64,000 bases of DNA, taken from contig DASYAE010000203.1 of the NCBI GenBank assembly GCA_036501535.1, positions 1-64,000 of the forward strand. The letters are read 5' to 3'. Under the pieces are notes generated by a model. That model did no database searches. It was not told the DNA's origin and saw only the letters and a program-made list of their open reading frames with translations. The DNA is from DASYAE01 sp036501535. GTDB lineage: Bacteria > Actinomycetota > Actinomycetes > Streptomycetales > Catenulisporaceae. This document shows positions 44,032 through 52,944 of the stretch, one piece after another. A program made the position numbers and the translations under genes. Positions within the stretch are counted from its first letter, which is position 1. The number at the start of each line of letters is the position of its first letter.

Positions 44032-44710
44032 GGCCGGCCCCTGCCTCGCAGGGGTGGAAACTGGCCAGGTAGGCGAGGCTGGGGCCGCGCCGGGCGGTGA
44101 GGTGGAGGCCGCGGCCGTCGGCCAGCCGGTGCAGCCGGCCGAACGGGATCCAGTGCCGGTCGAAGAACTCGCCGACGACCAGCCGGCCGCCGGGCTTGAG
44201 CACCCGGGCCGCCGCGCCCAGCGCACGCTCCGGCTCGGGGATCTCGCCGAGCGCGGTGACGAGGTAGACCGCGTCGAAGGTGTGGTCGGCGAAGGGCAGC
44301 TCGCGGGCGTCCGCGCGGTGCGGGTGGATCGTGGTGACCTTCTCCCGCTCGGCGCGGGTCATGATGTGGTCCAGCATCTCCTGCTGCACGTCCACGATGT
44401 CGAGCCGCCCGTCCGGTCCCAGCTGCGGCGCGACGTGCATCGCCTGCAGGCCGGTGCCCGGGCCCAGCTCCAGGATGCGTTCCCCGGGCCGGGCCTGGAG
44501 CATCGCGTCCAGATCCGCCTTGGCGAGAAACGGCAGTTGGATGTCCAGCAGCCGACGCTGCGCGTATGGGTAAGGGGCCTGATCGGTGAACCACCAGGCG
44601 CCTGCGGCCAGGGCGGCGACGCCGGCTGCGGCGGCAGCCAGCGTGGCTCGGCGGTGGGTCGGCCGGCCTTGCTTCTGAATCTGCTGCGGGATCACGGGCA
44701 TGACAGACAT
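43997..44710 (-). CDS. Membrane-anchored class I SAM methyltransferase
   Basis: 237 residues. A hydrophobic segment at about 23-41 (TLAAAAAGVAALAAGAWWF) preceded by arginines looks like a membrane anchor. The SAM-binding core follows: ILELGPGTGLQAMHVAP (about 82-98), LDIVDVQQEML, ADARELPFADHTFDAVYL and RVLKPGGRLVVGEFF. The substrate is unknown; small-molecule or lipid acceptors are common for such proteins. ATG 44710 follows AAGGAG. It overlaps the AlkB-like gene tail-to-tail by 35 bases. Confidence 0.83.
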   Translation of the reverse strand: MSVMPVIPQQIQKQGRPTHRRATLAAAAAGVAALAAGAWWFTDQAPYPYAQRRLLDIQLPFLAKADLDAMLQARPGERILELGPGTGLQAMHVAPQLGPDGRLDIVDVQQEMLDHIMTRAEREKVTTIHPHRADARELPFADHTFDAVYLVTALGEIPEPERALGAAARVLKPGGRLVVGEFFDRHWIPFGRLHRLADGRGLHLTARRGPSLAYLASFHPCEAGAGLSSHHAGGTGC

Positions 44711-44731
44711 GAAGTCTCCTTATCGGTCATT

Positions 44732-45211
44732 TCAGGCTTTCCGGTTCCGGTCCGGTCGACCGGCCGGGAAGGGACGGCGGGTCAGCCGCAGCGCCAAGGC
44801 GATGCACGCCACCGCGGTAGGTATCTCGGCCCCCAGCGCCATCACGATCGCGACGGCCAACTCGCTGCCGGCGGTCGCCGAGGTCACGTCGAACCATGCG
44901 TCGATCAGCAAGAGGGCAGCCGCAGCAGTAGCTGTCAGCGCACAGCGGTTGTCCGACCGCAGAAGGAAAAGGCCGGTGGCGAACAGAGTCAGGGCCTCAC
45001 AGCTGTCCAGGCCGACCCAGGCGAGCGCCCAGTGGCTGTCGGTGGCGCTGGCCGGCAGCGACAGCCACAGGTAGAACACCCACGGGATCATGGCCGGGCC
45101 GGCCACGGCGAGCGCCAGGCCGAGCCGCCGCCGATGCGCGGACCGGAGGCTGTCGCGGCGCGGCTGCGCCGGGCATCGGACCTGGTCCGGACGGCTCAGT
45201 GTGGCGAGCAT
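44732..45211 (-). CDS. Small integral membrane protein
   Basis: 159 residues with a basic N-terminal cytoplasmic part (RRDSLRSAHRRR) and four hydrophobic segments (LALAVAGPAMIPWVFYLWL; WVGLDSCEALTLFATGLFLL; LTATAAAALLLIDAWF; VAIVMALGAEIPTAVACIAL). A DAWFDV motif at the third helix is typical of actinobacterial four-helix membrane proteins with no assigned function. It starts at ATG 45211 after GGAGGAGA, 21 bases upstream of the methyltransferase gene, and both are probably one transcript. The two-component genes lie divergently 174 bases away. Confidence 0.7.
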   Translation of the reverse strand: MLATLSRPDQVRCPAQPRRDSLRSAHRRRLGLALAVAGPAMIPWVFYLWLSLPASATDSHWALAWVGLDSCEALTLFATGLFLLRSDNRCALTATAAAALLLIDAWFDVTSATAGSELAVAIVMALGAEIPTAVACIALALRLTRRPFPAGRPDRNRKA

Positions 45212-45385
45212 GGCAGTGGTCTCCTCCCGTTTCGGCCCGATCGCCCGGGCCCGGACACCACTGTGGCCGCCGCGGGCCGGTGAATCAGTAGCGTGTGTTT
45301 CCGTTTCCGGGGTGGTGCTGGCTACAGCCCGGGACGGCAGCTGGCGTGATGGATCAGCGGCGACCAGGCCGGTTACGGTGGACCC

Positions 45386-46663
45386 ATGCAGCTGGGAATG
45401 ATCACCGTCCGCCGCGTCCTGCTGCGTCCCTGGACCCGGCAGACCTGGCTGGACCTCCGGGTCACCGCCGTGTCCGCGGCGGTGAGCGTGATCTCGCTGG
45501 GTCTGATGTCGCTGCCGTGGGCCGTGTACGTGCCGGTATCGATGACGGCAGTGCTCACCTGCGCAGTCGCTTCACTGGCCTTGGTCCTGCTGGCCGGCCC
45601 GGCGCTGACCGCGCTGCGGCGCTCGGCGTTCCGCGCAGTGCTCGGGGCGGAGATCCCGAAACCGCCACCGGCGCCGCCGCGGCCCGCGGTCCGGCCCGGA
45701 ACGGCGTGGACGGCGGTGAACGATCAGCTCCGTTCGCCGCGCACCTGGAGGCAGACGTACTACCACGCGATCGTCGGCCCGTCGCTGAGCCTGCTCGGCG
45801 TCCTGGCCGGCCTGGCCTGGATCGCCGCGCTGGCGGCCCTGTTCTACTCCGTGGTGGAGCTGTTCACGGCCGACCCGCTGTTGCACTGGGACCGGTACGA
45901 GGTCCCGATCGTGCTTCTCAGCGTTCTGGTGCTGTACCTGGCCCCCGGGGCGATCTCCCGCGTGGTCCGGATGGACCTGAAGGCCGCGACCGATCTGCTC
46001 GGCCCGAGCCGCGCCGAGCAGCTGGCCCGGAGGGTGGAGACGCTGACCGAGAGCCGGGCCGCGACCGTGGAGGCGGCCGAGGCCGAACGCCGCCGGATCG
46101 AACGCGACCTGCACGACGGTGCGCAGCAACGGCTGGTGTCCCTCGCGATAGGCCTGGGCCTGGCCCGGGCCACGATGGCAGACGACGTACCGGAGCCCGT
46201 CCGCCAGGCGCTGAAAGAGGCGCACGAGCAGGCCAGAGAGGCGTTGGCCGAACTGCGCAACCTGGTTCGCGGCCTGCATCCGGTCGTGTTGGAGGACAGG
46301 GGCCTGGACGCGGCGCTGTCCGGCATCGCGGCGCGGTCGCCGGTGCCGGTGCGGCTGAGCGTGGACGTGCCCGACCGGATGTCGCCGAGCATCGAGGCGG
46401 TCGGCTACTTCATCGTCTCCGAAGCGCTGGCCAACGTGGCCAAGCACGCCAACGCCAACCAGGCCGACGTCGACGTGCGCCACACCGGCAAGACCCTCCG
46501 GATCACCGTCACGGACGACGGGATCGGCGGAGCGGACGCGAGCCGCGGCACCGGCCTGACCGGGCTGGCCCAGCGCGCGGCCTCAGTAGACGGCGACGTC
46601 CGCGTCACCAGCCCCAAAGGCGGCCCGACCACGATTAGGGTGGAAATACCATGCGCACCGTGA
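45386..46663 (+). CDS. NarL-type sensor histidine kinase
   Basis: 425 residues. Two to four membrane segments occur in the first 200 residues (VTAVSAAVSVISLGLMSLPW, LLGVLAGLAWIAALAALFY, IVLLSVLVLYLAPGA), then the HisKA_3 dimerisation/phosphoacceptor box ERRRIERDLHDGAQQRLVSL (His near 243) and the HATPase domain with VSEALANVAKHANA (N box) and DDGIGG (G1), ending in GLTGLAQRAASVDG. It has a very short extracellular part, so it may sense the membrane. Its stop overlaps the response-regulator start by 13 bases. Confidence 0.9.
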   Translation: MQLGMITVRRVLLRPWTRQTWLDLRVTAVSAAVSVISLGLMSLPWAVYVPVSMTAVLTCAVASLALVLLAGPALTALRRSAFRAVLGAEIPKPPPAPPRPAVRPGTAWTAVNDQLRSPRTWRQTYYHAIVGPSLSLLGVLAGLAWIAALAALFYSVVELFTADPLLHWDRYEVPIVLLSVLVLYLAPGAISRVVRMDLKAATDLLGPSRAEQLARRVETLTESRAATVEAAEAERRRIERDLHDGAQQRLVSLAIGLGLARATMADDVPEPVRQALKEAHEQAREALAELRNLVRGLHPVVLEDRGLDAALSGIAARSPVPVRLSVDVPDRMSPSIEAVGYFIVSEALANVAKHANANQADVDVRHTGKTLRITVTDDGIGGADASRGTGLTGLAQRAASVDGDVRVTSPKGGPTTIRVEIPCAP

Positions 46664-47301
46664 TCGCCGAGGACTCGGTCCTCCTGCGCGCCGGCCTGAC
46701 GAAACTGCTGGAGGCCACCGGCTTCGAGGTCGTCGATGCAGTGAACGACGCGGAGGAACTGCTGGCAGCAGTGGAGCGGCACCGCCCGGAACTCGTGATC
46801 GCAGACGTGCGCATGCCGCCGACGTTCAGAGACGAGGGCATCCGCGCAGCCCTGGTGATCCGCCGACAGTGGCCGGAGATGCCCATCATGGTGCTGTCAC
46901 AATACGTGGAGGAACGCTACGCGGTAGACCTGCTGGCCACCCACACCACGGGCCTCGGATACCTGCTGAAGGACCGCGTCGCGGACGTGGACGTGTTCCT
47001 GGAGGCACTGCGGAGGGTGGCAGCCGGAGGCACCGCACTGGACCCGGAAGTAGTCGCACAACTCCTGCTGCGCCGCCAGGACCGCCCCCTGAACCGGCTG
47101 ACCGCCCGCGAACGCGAGGTGCTGTCCCTGATGGCGGAGGGCCGCTCGAATGCGGGAATCGCCGAATGCCTGATCGTTAGCGAGAGCGCAGTGGCGAAGC
47201 ACATCAACAGCATCTTCGCGAAGCTGGACCTCTCGGTCGGGGATAAGGACCACCGCAGGGTGTTGGCGGTGCTGCAGTTCTTGAAGGGCAGCGGGTCTTG
47301 A
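46651..47301 (+). CDS. NarL/FixJ-type response regulator
   Basis: 216 residues. The receiver domain has acidic E7, D8 near the N terminus, phospho-acceptor D52 in LVIADVRMP, the lysine in YLLKDRV, and a C-terminal LuxR helix-turn-helix (LTAREREVLSLMAEGRSNAGIAECLIVSESAVAKHINSI) split here only for description. It is the partner of the kinase encoded just upstream. Its likely targets include its own operon or the divergent methyltransferase/membrane genes. A 49-codon open frame begins in its stop codon. Confidence 0.92.
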   Translation: MRTVIAEDSVLLRAGLTKLLEATGFEVVDAVNDAEELLAAVERHRPELVIADVRMPPTFRDEGIRAALVIRRQWPEMPIMVLSQYVEERYAVDLLATHTTGLGYLLKDRVADVDVFLEALRRVAAGGTALDPEVVAQLLLRRQDRPLNRLTAREREVLSLMAEGRSNAGIAECLIVSESAVAKHINSIFAKLDLSVGDKDHRRVLAVLQFLKGSGS

Positions 47302-47447
47302 CGGGCCCTGACGACGTGGACCCCGAGAGCCACGTCGGACAGCAGCTCGCCCTAGTCGACGCACTCATCAGCGGATCCCTGACGGCCGACGATCTCGCTG
47401 AGCGTGTCAGCGCGGCGAACAGGTTGATCGATCAGCTGAATCGATGA
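47298..47447 (+). CDS. Small coupled ORF downstream of the response regulator (49 aa)
   Basis: A TTG start overlaps the response-regulator stop (TTGA). The product is LTGPDDVDPESHVGQQ followed by LALVDALISGSLTADDLAERV and a SAANRLIDQLNR end, i.e. an acidic N terminus and two amphipathic helices. Third codon positions are almost all G or C, as in real genes of this window. Translational coupling and codon use support a real small protein; no family is recognised. It could be a small adaptor for the two-component system. Confidence 0.45.
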   Translation: MTGPDDVDPESHVGQQLALVDALISGSLTADDLAERVSAANRLIDQLNR

Positions 47448-47575
47448 GCCGGCGAGGCGGACGGATTGACGTGCGGCTGGATGGGGCGCACGTCTGCTCG
47501 GCAGGCGCCGACACACCGGCCCTGGCCGATGGCGGCGCCGGAAGCCGGTGAACGCTGTGAAAGACTTGTCTGGTC

Positions 47576-48808
47576 ATGGTGCAAGATTCTTTCGACGTCG
47601 CAGTCATCGGCGCTGGTCCCGCCGGGTCCGTTGCTGCGTTTGCGGCGGCGCGGCGGGGCCTGCGTGTCGCGCTTGTCGATCGGTCGCTCTTCCCTCGGGA
47701 CAAGACATGCGGAGACGGGATCGGACCCGGCGCGGTGGAGGTGGTGCACCGCCTCGGCCTTGACACCGTGTTCGACGGCTGCGCGCCGGTCAGGGCCGTC
47801 ACGATCTTCGGACCGCGCGGTGAGCGGCTGGACAGCGCCATTGCACGGGGCGATGGACATGCGGCCTTCGGCCACGTCATCGCTCGCCTTGATCTGGACG
47901 GCCGGCTCGTGCGTGAGGCGTTCCGGGCCGGAGCCGCAGACTTCACCGGTATGCGTTTCAAGTCCATGCACGTCACACCGGATGCGAGACTCGTCGAAGT
48001 GCGCGCGGCAGATGGTACGGAGCATACGATCAGCGCTCGGCTGGTGGTGGGTGCCGACGGGGCATACTCGCCAGTGCGGAAGGCGCTGACGGCCGGAACG
48101 GACGACAACGGGGCCAAGAAGAAGCACTTGAGCCTGGCGATGCGCGCCTATGCCGAGAGCGAGGACTTCCGGCCCGGCGGGGCATTCGGGCCGCGGCTGC
48201 TGTTCGAGTTCGGCCGGGATCTGCTGCCCAACTACGCCTGGTTGTTCCCGCTCGACGACGGCCGGGTCAACCTCGGAGTCGGTGGCCCGCTCGAGGTCCT
48301 GCAGCGCCGCGGCGACGATCTGAAGGTCCTCATGGCGATGTTCGCCGACAAGTTGCGGGATCGCGGCATCGCGCTCGGAGAGCTGCACGATCAGCGGGCC
48401 CATCATCTTCCGCACATCGGCGGCCTGCCGAAGCTGACCTATCCGCGCGCGGTTCTGATCGGCGACGCCGCGTCGATGATCAATCCGGTCAGCGGTGAGG
48501 GTATCGCCTACGCGGTCACCGCGGCCGAGCAGCTTGTCAGCACTCTGCCATCTAGCCTGAATGAGGCGGCACAGCTCGCTGCGGCGCTGGCCCGGTTCGA
48601 GAGCGACTTCCGCCGACGCTATCGTGCCCACTTCGTCTCCAGCCGCGTGTCGCTGCGGATGCTGCGCAGCCAGCGATGGGCTTCGATGCTGCTGCGGGCC
48701 GCTCAGCGCGACCCGCAGATGCTGCAGGACGGCGTGGAGCTGCTGTTCGGCTTCGGCCGGATCCGCGCCTCCACCGTCCTGCGCGTCCTGCGCTCCGGAC
48801 TGATCTGA
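47576..48808 (+). CDS. Geranylgeranyl-reductase-like FAD flavoprotein
   Basis: 410 residues. GxGxxG FAD fold VAVIGAGPAGSVAAFAAARRG (about 9-29) with VDRSLFPRDKTCGDGIGPGAVE, the FAD/disulfide-type motif of geranylgeranyl reductases and related p-hydroxybenzoate-hydroxylase-fold enzymes. RLVVGADGAYSPVRK and LIGDAASMINPVSGEGIAYAVTAA complete the FAD site. The role is probably saturation of an isoprenoid or menaquinone side chain, or oxidation of an aromatic product. ATG at 47576, isolated from its neighbours by 128 bases upstream. It is a single-gene unit. Confidence 0.87.
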   Translation: MVQDSFDVAVIGAGPAGSVAAFAAARRGLRVALVDRSLFPRDKTCGDGIGPGAVEVVHRLGLDTVFDGCAPVRAVTIFGPRGERLDSAIARGDGHAAFGHVIARLDLDGRLVREAFRAGAADFTGMRFKSMHVTPDARLVEVRAADGTEHTISARLVVGADGAYSPVRKALTAGTDDNGAKKKHLSLAMRAYAESEDFRPGGAFGPRLLFEFGRDLLPNYAWLFPLDDGRVNLGVGGPLEVLQRRGDDLKVLMAMFADKLRDRGIALGELHDQRAHHLPHIGGLPKLTYPRAVLIGDAASMINPVSGEGIAYAVTAAEQLVSTLPSSLNEAAQLAAALARFESDFRRRYRAHFVSSRVSLRMLRSQRWASMLLRAAQRDPQMLQDGVELLFGFGRIRASTVLRVLRSGLI

Positions 48809-48853
48809 TATCAGGGTTTGACGACACTGTGTGCTGGTCACCAGAATGGAGGC

Positions 48854-49972
48854 GTGTCGACACAGGGGGTCACCGAAGCGCCGGGCCATCGTACATCTGA
48901 TGTGCCGTCGGCCGGCTACAGCCCGATGGTGAGAGTCGCTCGCGCGATCCCGTGGACGCGAGGAGACCGGGGCCGGGAGCGTGTGACGACGTTCGCCGTA
49001 TTCTGCATCCCTCCGAGCGCCGCGTTCTGGATCTGGTTTCTCGTCGGCGTGCGCCACAACCTGAGTCACCACTACCACGCCCTCCTTTTCGCCATGCCGC
49101 TGGCCTCGCTGTGGATCCTGCTCGGTCCCATGCTGGTGCAGCAGTGGGAGTTCAACCTCGAATCCCTGATGGCCAGGCTGAAGCAGACCGACCGAGCCGG
49201 GGGCTGGGACCTCGACGCCATCGTGGGCAAAGCGCACGGCGCCGACCGCGCTTACTACTGGTTCGTGGTGCCCGCGACGCTCGCTGCACCGGCCGCATTC
49301 TGGATCGCCTATCCGTACTACGAAGCGGACTTGGCGCTGCGCGGAATCGCCGACCAGGCGACCGGCTTGGCCGTGATGCTGATCCTGGGCTTCGTCAACA
49401 GCAACGGCCTGTGGGGCGCGTACAAATCGATAGCCGTGGTACGCGCCGCAACCCGCGAAGCGGCGCCCGAATGGCGTCCGTTCCGTCCCGACCAGCCGAA
49501 CGGCCTACCCGAGCTCAACCGGTTCTGCTGGTCGACGGCCGTCCAGTTCAGCTTCGGCAGCGTGCTGCTGCCCGCACTCTACATCATTCAGCAACAGGTG
49601 CCGCTGGCCACAGCAGTGATCATCCTCTTGTTCGTCGCGGTGCTCGCCGTCGGCGGCCTGGTGCTCTTCACCGTGCCCACAAGATGGCTGAGGCAACTCG
49701 GGCGAGCGCAGCATCGGCGTGCTCTCGCCGCGTTGGCGCCGCTGATCGAGCGCACCATGGCTCAGGCCGGCGATCTGGACGGACAGCCGAACGACGAGGT
49801 CCAACGGCGCTGGTATGCGCTCGACATAGTGCTGCGACTGCGCGGCGAGATCGCCGCACTGGATCCGCTGCCGCTGCCGAACCTCATCACCCGCGCGGCG
49901 ACCACGCTCGTCCTACCCGCGCTGCTCACCCTTGTGCAGATCGCTCTGACGAGTGCCGCATCAGGACATTGA
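48854..49972 (+). CDS. Polytopic membrane protein of unknown function
   Basis: About 372 residues with roughly six hydrophobic segments (for example FAVFCIPPSAAFWIWFLVGV, LLFAMPLASLWILLGPMLV, VPLATAVIILLFVAVLAV) and loops rich in Trp and Arg. No transporter signature is evident. The start is uncertain: GTG 48854 has GGAGG but only one base away, so the true start may be the ATG 48926 (MVRVARAIPW) or TTG 48818. It lies 45 bases after the flavoprotein gene and could share its transcript. It is convergent with the TPR gene. Confidence 0.6.
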   Translation: MSTQGVTEAPGHRTSDVPSAGYSPMVRVARAIPWTRGDRGRERVTTFAVFCIPPSAAFWIWFLVGVRHNLSHHYHALLFAMPLASLWILLGPMLVQQWEFNLESLMARLKQTDRAGGWDLDAIVGKAHGADRAYYWFVVPATLAAPAAFWIAYPYYEADLALRGIADQATGLAVMLILGFVNSNGLWGAYKSIAVVRAATREAAPEWRPFRPDQPNGLPELNRFCWSTAVQFSFGSVLLPALYIIQQQVPLATAVIILLFVAVLAVGGLVLFTVPTRWLRQLGRAQHRRALAALAPLIERTMAQAGDLDGQPNDEVQRRWYALDIVLRLRGEIAALDPLPLPNLITRAATTLVLPALLTLVQIALTSAASGH

Positions 49973-50013
49973 GGCGGATCTAACGTGCCACCGGACACGT
50001 GCCGCGGCGCCTG

Positions 50014-52944
50014 TCAGTCCTTGCCGTCGGAACCGCTCGTAGGCGCGAGGCTGTCGGACAGGCGGCGGAGGGTCGCGGTCGGCTCGGTGAGGCCGCGGGC
50101 TTCGCAGCGGGTGATGACTGGTGCGAGGCGGGCGCGGGCCTCTTGTGTGAGGCCGAGGCAGTGGCCCTCGAGGATTGCGGCGATGCGGGTGGCCTCGGCC
50201 AGTGGTTCGAGGGCGACTTCTCCGCCGGTCTGCCAGGCCGCGATCGAGTGCTCGATGGCCTCCAGGGCTTCCTTGTTGCGGCCGGCCTCGGCAAGGGCTT
50301 GGGCGCGGGACTGGGCGTTGTAGGCGGTTTCCGGCCAGCGGCGGTAGTTCGGGCCCTCGGGGGCGGCGTCGTTGACCTCGTCGGAACGGCGTAGGTATTC
50401 GAGTACTTCGTCGAGTGTTTCCTGGTCTTTGGGCTGGGCCTGACGTCGGTCGGCGCAGATCCGCAGCATGCGGCAGACCGCGGCGGGGTCGGGTGCCGTC
50501 GCGTGGGCCGTCAGTGCGCGGGCGACTGCGGCGCGGGCCTGGTCCCAGAGGGCTGCTCTGGCCAGTGCGCCGGCCAGTTCGCAGACGACCATCGTGTGGA
50601 CGCCGCGTTCCTCCCAGTCCGAGGTCTGGTCGGCGAGGCGGACGAACTCTTCGGCGGCCGCGGCGTGCTCGCCGAGGCGGGTCAGGCCTCTGCCGAGGTC
50701 TAGCCGCGCCTGGGCCACTGCCTCGACGCTGAGCTGTGCCTCGGCTTTGTCGCCGAGCATTGATTCGAGTACGGCTACCGCGTCGGCGGTTCGGCCGTCC
50801 TCGTTCAGGGCCTGGCTGAGGAAGAACCGTGCGTAGGCTGCCCGCTTGACGTCGCCCTTTCGGTCCAATCGCGCTGCTGCGTCCGCGAGGTGGCGGGCGG
50901 CTGCGGCGTAGTCCTTCGTCTGGCGGCATGCGTCGGCTAGGGTCCGCAGCGCGTCGCCCTCGTCGAAGTCGTCGTCCGGCCACTGCGCCGCGAGTGCGAG
51001 TGCCCGGTGGATCAGGTCCTTGGCTTCTTCTGCCGCGCCGGATCCCTTGAGCAGTGAGGCGAGTTGGACCAGCGGGAGTGGGAGCAGCCAGGGTCGCTCG
51101 CATCCGTCGAGGACTGAGACCGCGCTGCGCAGTGCTTCTGCCGCGGCGGTCGTGTCGCCGGCGGCCACCAGGACGTCCGCGCGGATGCCGTCCACTCGGG
51201 CGGCGTAGTGGGTCGCGCCCAGCCGGGCTGCCGCTTCGCGCATCGCCTGGGCTTCGGTCTCGAAGCGCTGCATGTCGCTCTCGGCCGGCGTCGTACCTTC
51301 GTTGTCCTTCCGCGCGGCTTTCATGATCGGCAGTGCGGCGGCGATGACCCGGCTCTGCAGCGCCGAGCAGTAGTTCTCTGCTGTCATCTGCTCCTGTGTG
51401 AGCAGTGCGTCCGCAGCGGCGCGCATGGCGTCGAGCTCGTCCCAGAGCACTGACGCGCCGTCGCCTTCCAGCGTCTGGACCCACAGGATCCGCGACCAGG
51501 CGAGGGCTGCTCGGCCGGGCTTTCCGGCTGCCTCCATCAGTGTGCGGGCTCGGGCGTAGTGGTCGCACGCCTCCGACCAGGATCCGCGCCGGCTGGCGGC
51601 GGTTCCGGCGCGGATGGCGAGTTCTGCCCGCAACTCCTCGTCGGGCTCGCGGTCGCCGAGCTGTTGCACGACCAGGTCCCACAGAGTGTCGGCGTCGGGG
51701 CGGCCGATCCTGCTCGCCTCGCGCGCTTCGGCGAGGAGGGCCGGGAAGTCCTGCGGAGTGGAGATTTTGCGAGTTGGCGGGATCGGCGGCGTGGCGGTCG
51801 CGGCGGCGATCGGGGCGCTGCGCACGCCGAGCGGCAGCGGCGTCTCGGTCAGCGGCTCCTGTGCGCAGCGGCTCCGCAGCCGGTCGCTCACCCGGTTGGT
51901 CTTGTTGCGCGCGTCGAAACTCGCTGCGAGCGCTTCGGTGCGCGTGGTGGTCTCCGCGAGCAGCGATACCGCGGTGTGTCCGGATCCCGGCGGTCCTGGC
52001 ACAGGCACGTCCCCGGCGCCCTCGGCGACCAGCCGCACCATCAGGATCCTCACACCGGTGAGGAAGTCGAGCTCGATCAGCGGTTCGGCGACCGAGTCGA
52101 ACCGGTTGCGGTTCTCGGCGAGCAGCTCGAGTCCGCGCGGCGCGTTACCGGTCAGCGCGGCGAATTCCAGGTGTCGTCCCACCTCGACGGCCATCGATAC
52201 CTGACCGCGGGTCAGCCGGTAGCCGGACCGGTGCAGGGAGGCCGCCTCGTCGAGCCGGCCGAGGCGGACCAGCGCGAGCAGGCACTCGGCGATCGTGGCC
52301 GACGGCTCCACCGCGCACGACACGGCGCCCTCGAGGACCGGCTCCCACTCCTCGAGCGCCCTGGCGTGATCGCCGCGCTCGGCCCGGTACCGGCCCCGGT
52401 CTCGGGCCTCGCAGGCCTCGCAGTCGCTGAACTCGTCGCGGCCGCGGGTGGACCAGCACTCGAAGCGGAAGTCGAGATCGTCGCCGGTGTGCGAGGCGAG
52501 CGCGAACCTCCCCGCCTCCACGGCGTTCAGGCCGTGCCCGGCGGCGATGTACCGCTCCCGCATCTGGTCGATCCACGCCTGGATCGTCGCCAGCGGGACC
52601 TCGGGCACTGCGATCAGCGCCGCGGTGACCCACTTGGAGCACCAGTAGAGCCGGTGGACCTCGCGCTCGTCGAAGACCTCCGGCTTGGCGTCGTACAGCT
52701 TGAGCGCGCGGGCGAAGGCCAGCGGCAGCTTTCGCGGCTCGAGCCCGAACTCGTAGGCGTCGACCAGGGCGAGCAGGGCCGTCGCGAGGGGTTCGTCGAG
52801 CCCGCCGAGCTCGGCCGCCTCGACCAGCTCCTCGGTGCGGGCCGAGCGGGGCGGCCCATAGGGCTCGCCGGTGAGCGCACGCAGCGCCGAGTAGATCTCC
52901 GGTGCGCTCGGTGAGCTTGGTGCGCCCTGCCGGTCCTCGCTCAT
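50014..52944 (-). CDS. Large TPR-repeat protein coupled to an Hsp90 homologue
   Basis: 976 residues, start ATG 52944 (MSEDRQGAPSS). An N-terminal domain of about 270 residues holds a cysteine pair (SDCEACEARD) and helical repeats. A Pro/Arg-rich linker follows (about 300-400). The C-terminal half (about 405-965) is made of tetratricopeptide-like repeats such as RAALAWSRILWV, YCSALQSRVIAAALP and AQWPDDDFDEGDALRTLADACRQTKDYAAAARHLADAA. The start overlaps the Hsp90-like gene stop by four bases (ATGA). I infer a co-chaperone-like scaffold for that ATPase, but it has no known homologue I can name. The long upstream open frame is the shadow of the Hsp90 gene. Confidence 0.82.
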   Translation of the reverse strand: MSEDRQGAPSSPSAPEIYSALRALTGEPYGPPRSARTEELVEAAELGGLDEPLATALLALVDAYEFGLEPRKLPLAFARALKLYDAKPEVFDEREVHRLYWCSKWVTAALIAVPEVPLATIQAWIDQMRERYIAAGHGLNAVEAGRFALASHTGDDLDFRFECWSTRGRDEFSDCEACEARDRGRYRAERGDHARALEEWEPVLEGAVSCAVEPSATIAECLLALVRLGRLDEAASLHRSGYRLTRGQVSMAVEVGRHLEFAALTGNAPRGLELLAENRNRFDSVAEPLIELDFLTGVRILMVRLVAEGAGDVPVPGPPGSGHTAVSLLAETTTRTEALAASFDARNKTNRVSDRLRSRCAQEPLTETPLPLGVRSAPIAAATATPPIPPTRKISTPQDFPALLAEAREASRIGRPDADTLWDLVVQQLGDREPDEELRAELAIRAGTAASRRGSWSEACDHYARARTLMEAAGKPGRAALAWSRILWVQTLEGDGASVLWDELDAMRAAADALLTQEQMTAENYCSALQSRVIAAALPIMKAARKDNEGTTPAESDMQRFETEAQAMREAAARLGATHYAARVDGIRADVLVAAGDTTAAAEALRSAVSVLDGCERPWLLPLPLVQLASLLKGSGAAEEAKDLIHRALALAAQWPDDDFDEGDALRTLADACRQTKDYAAAARHLADAAARLDRKGDVKRAAYARFFLSQALNEDGRTADAVAVLESMLGDKAEAQLSVEAVAQARLDLGRGLTRLGEHAAAAEEFVRLADQTSDWEERGVHTMVVCELAGALARAALWDQARAAVARALTAHATAPDPAAVCRMLRICADRRQAQPKDQETLDEVLEYLRRSDEVNDAAPEGPNYRRWPETAYNAQSRAQALAEAGRNKEALEAIEHSIAAWQTGGEVALEPLAEATRIAAILEGHCLGLTQEARARLAPVITRCEARGLTEPTATLRRLSDSLAPTSGSDGKD

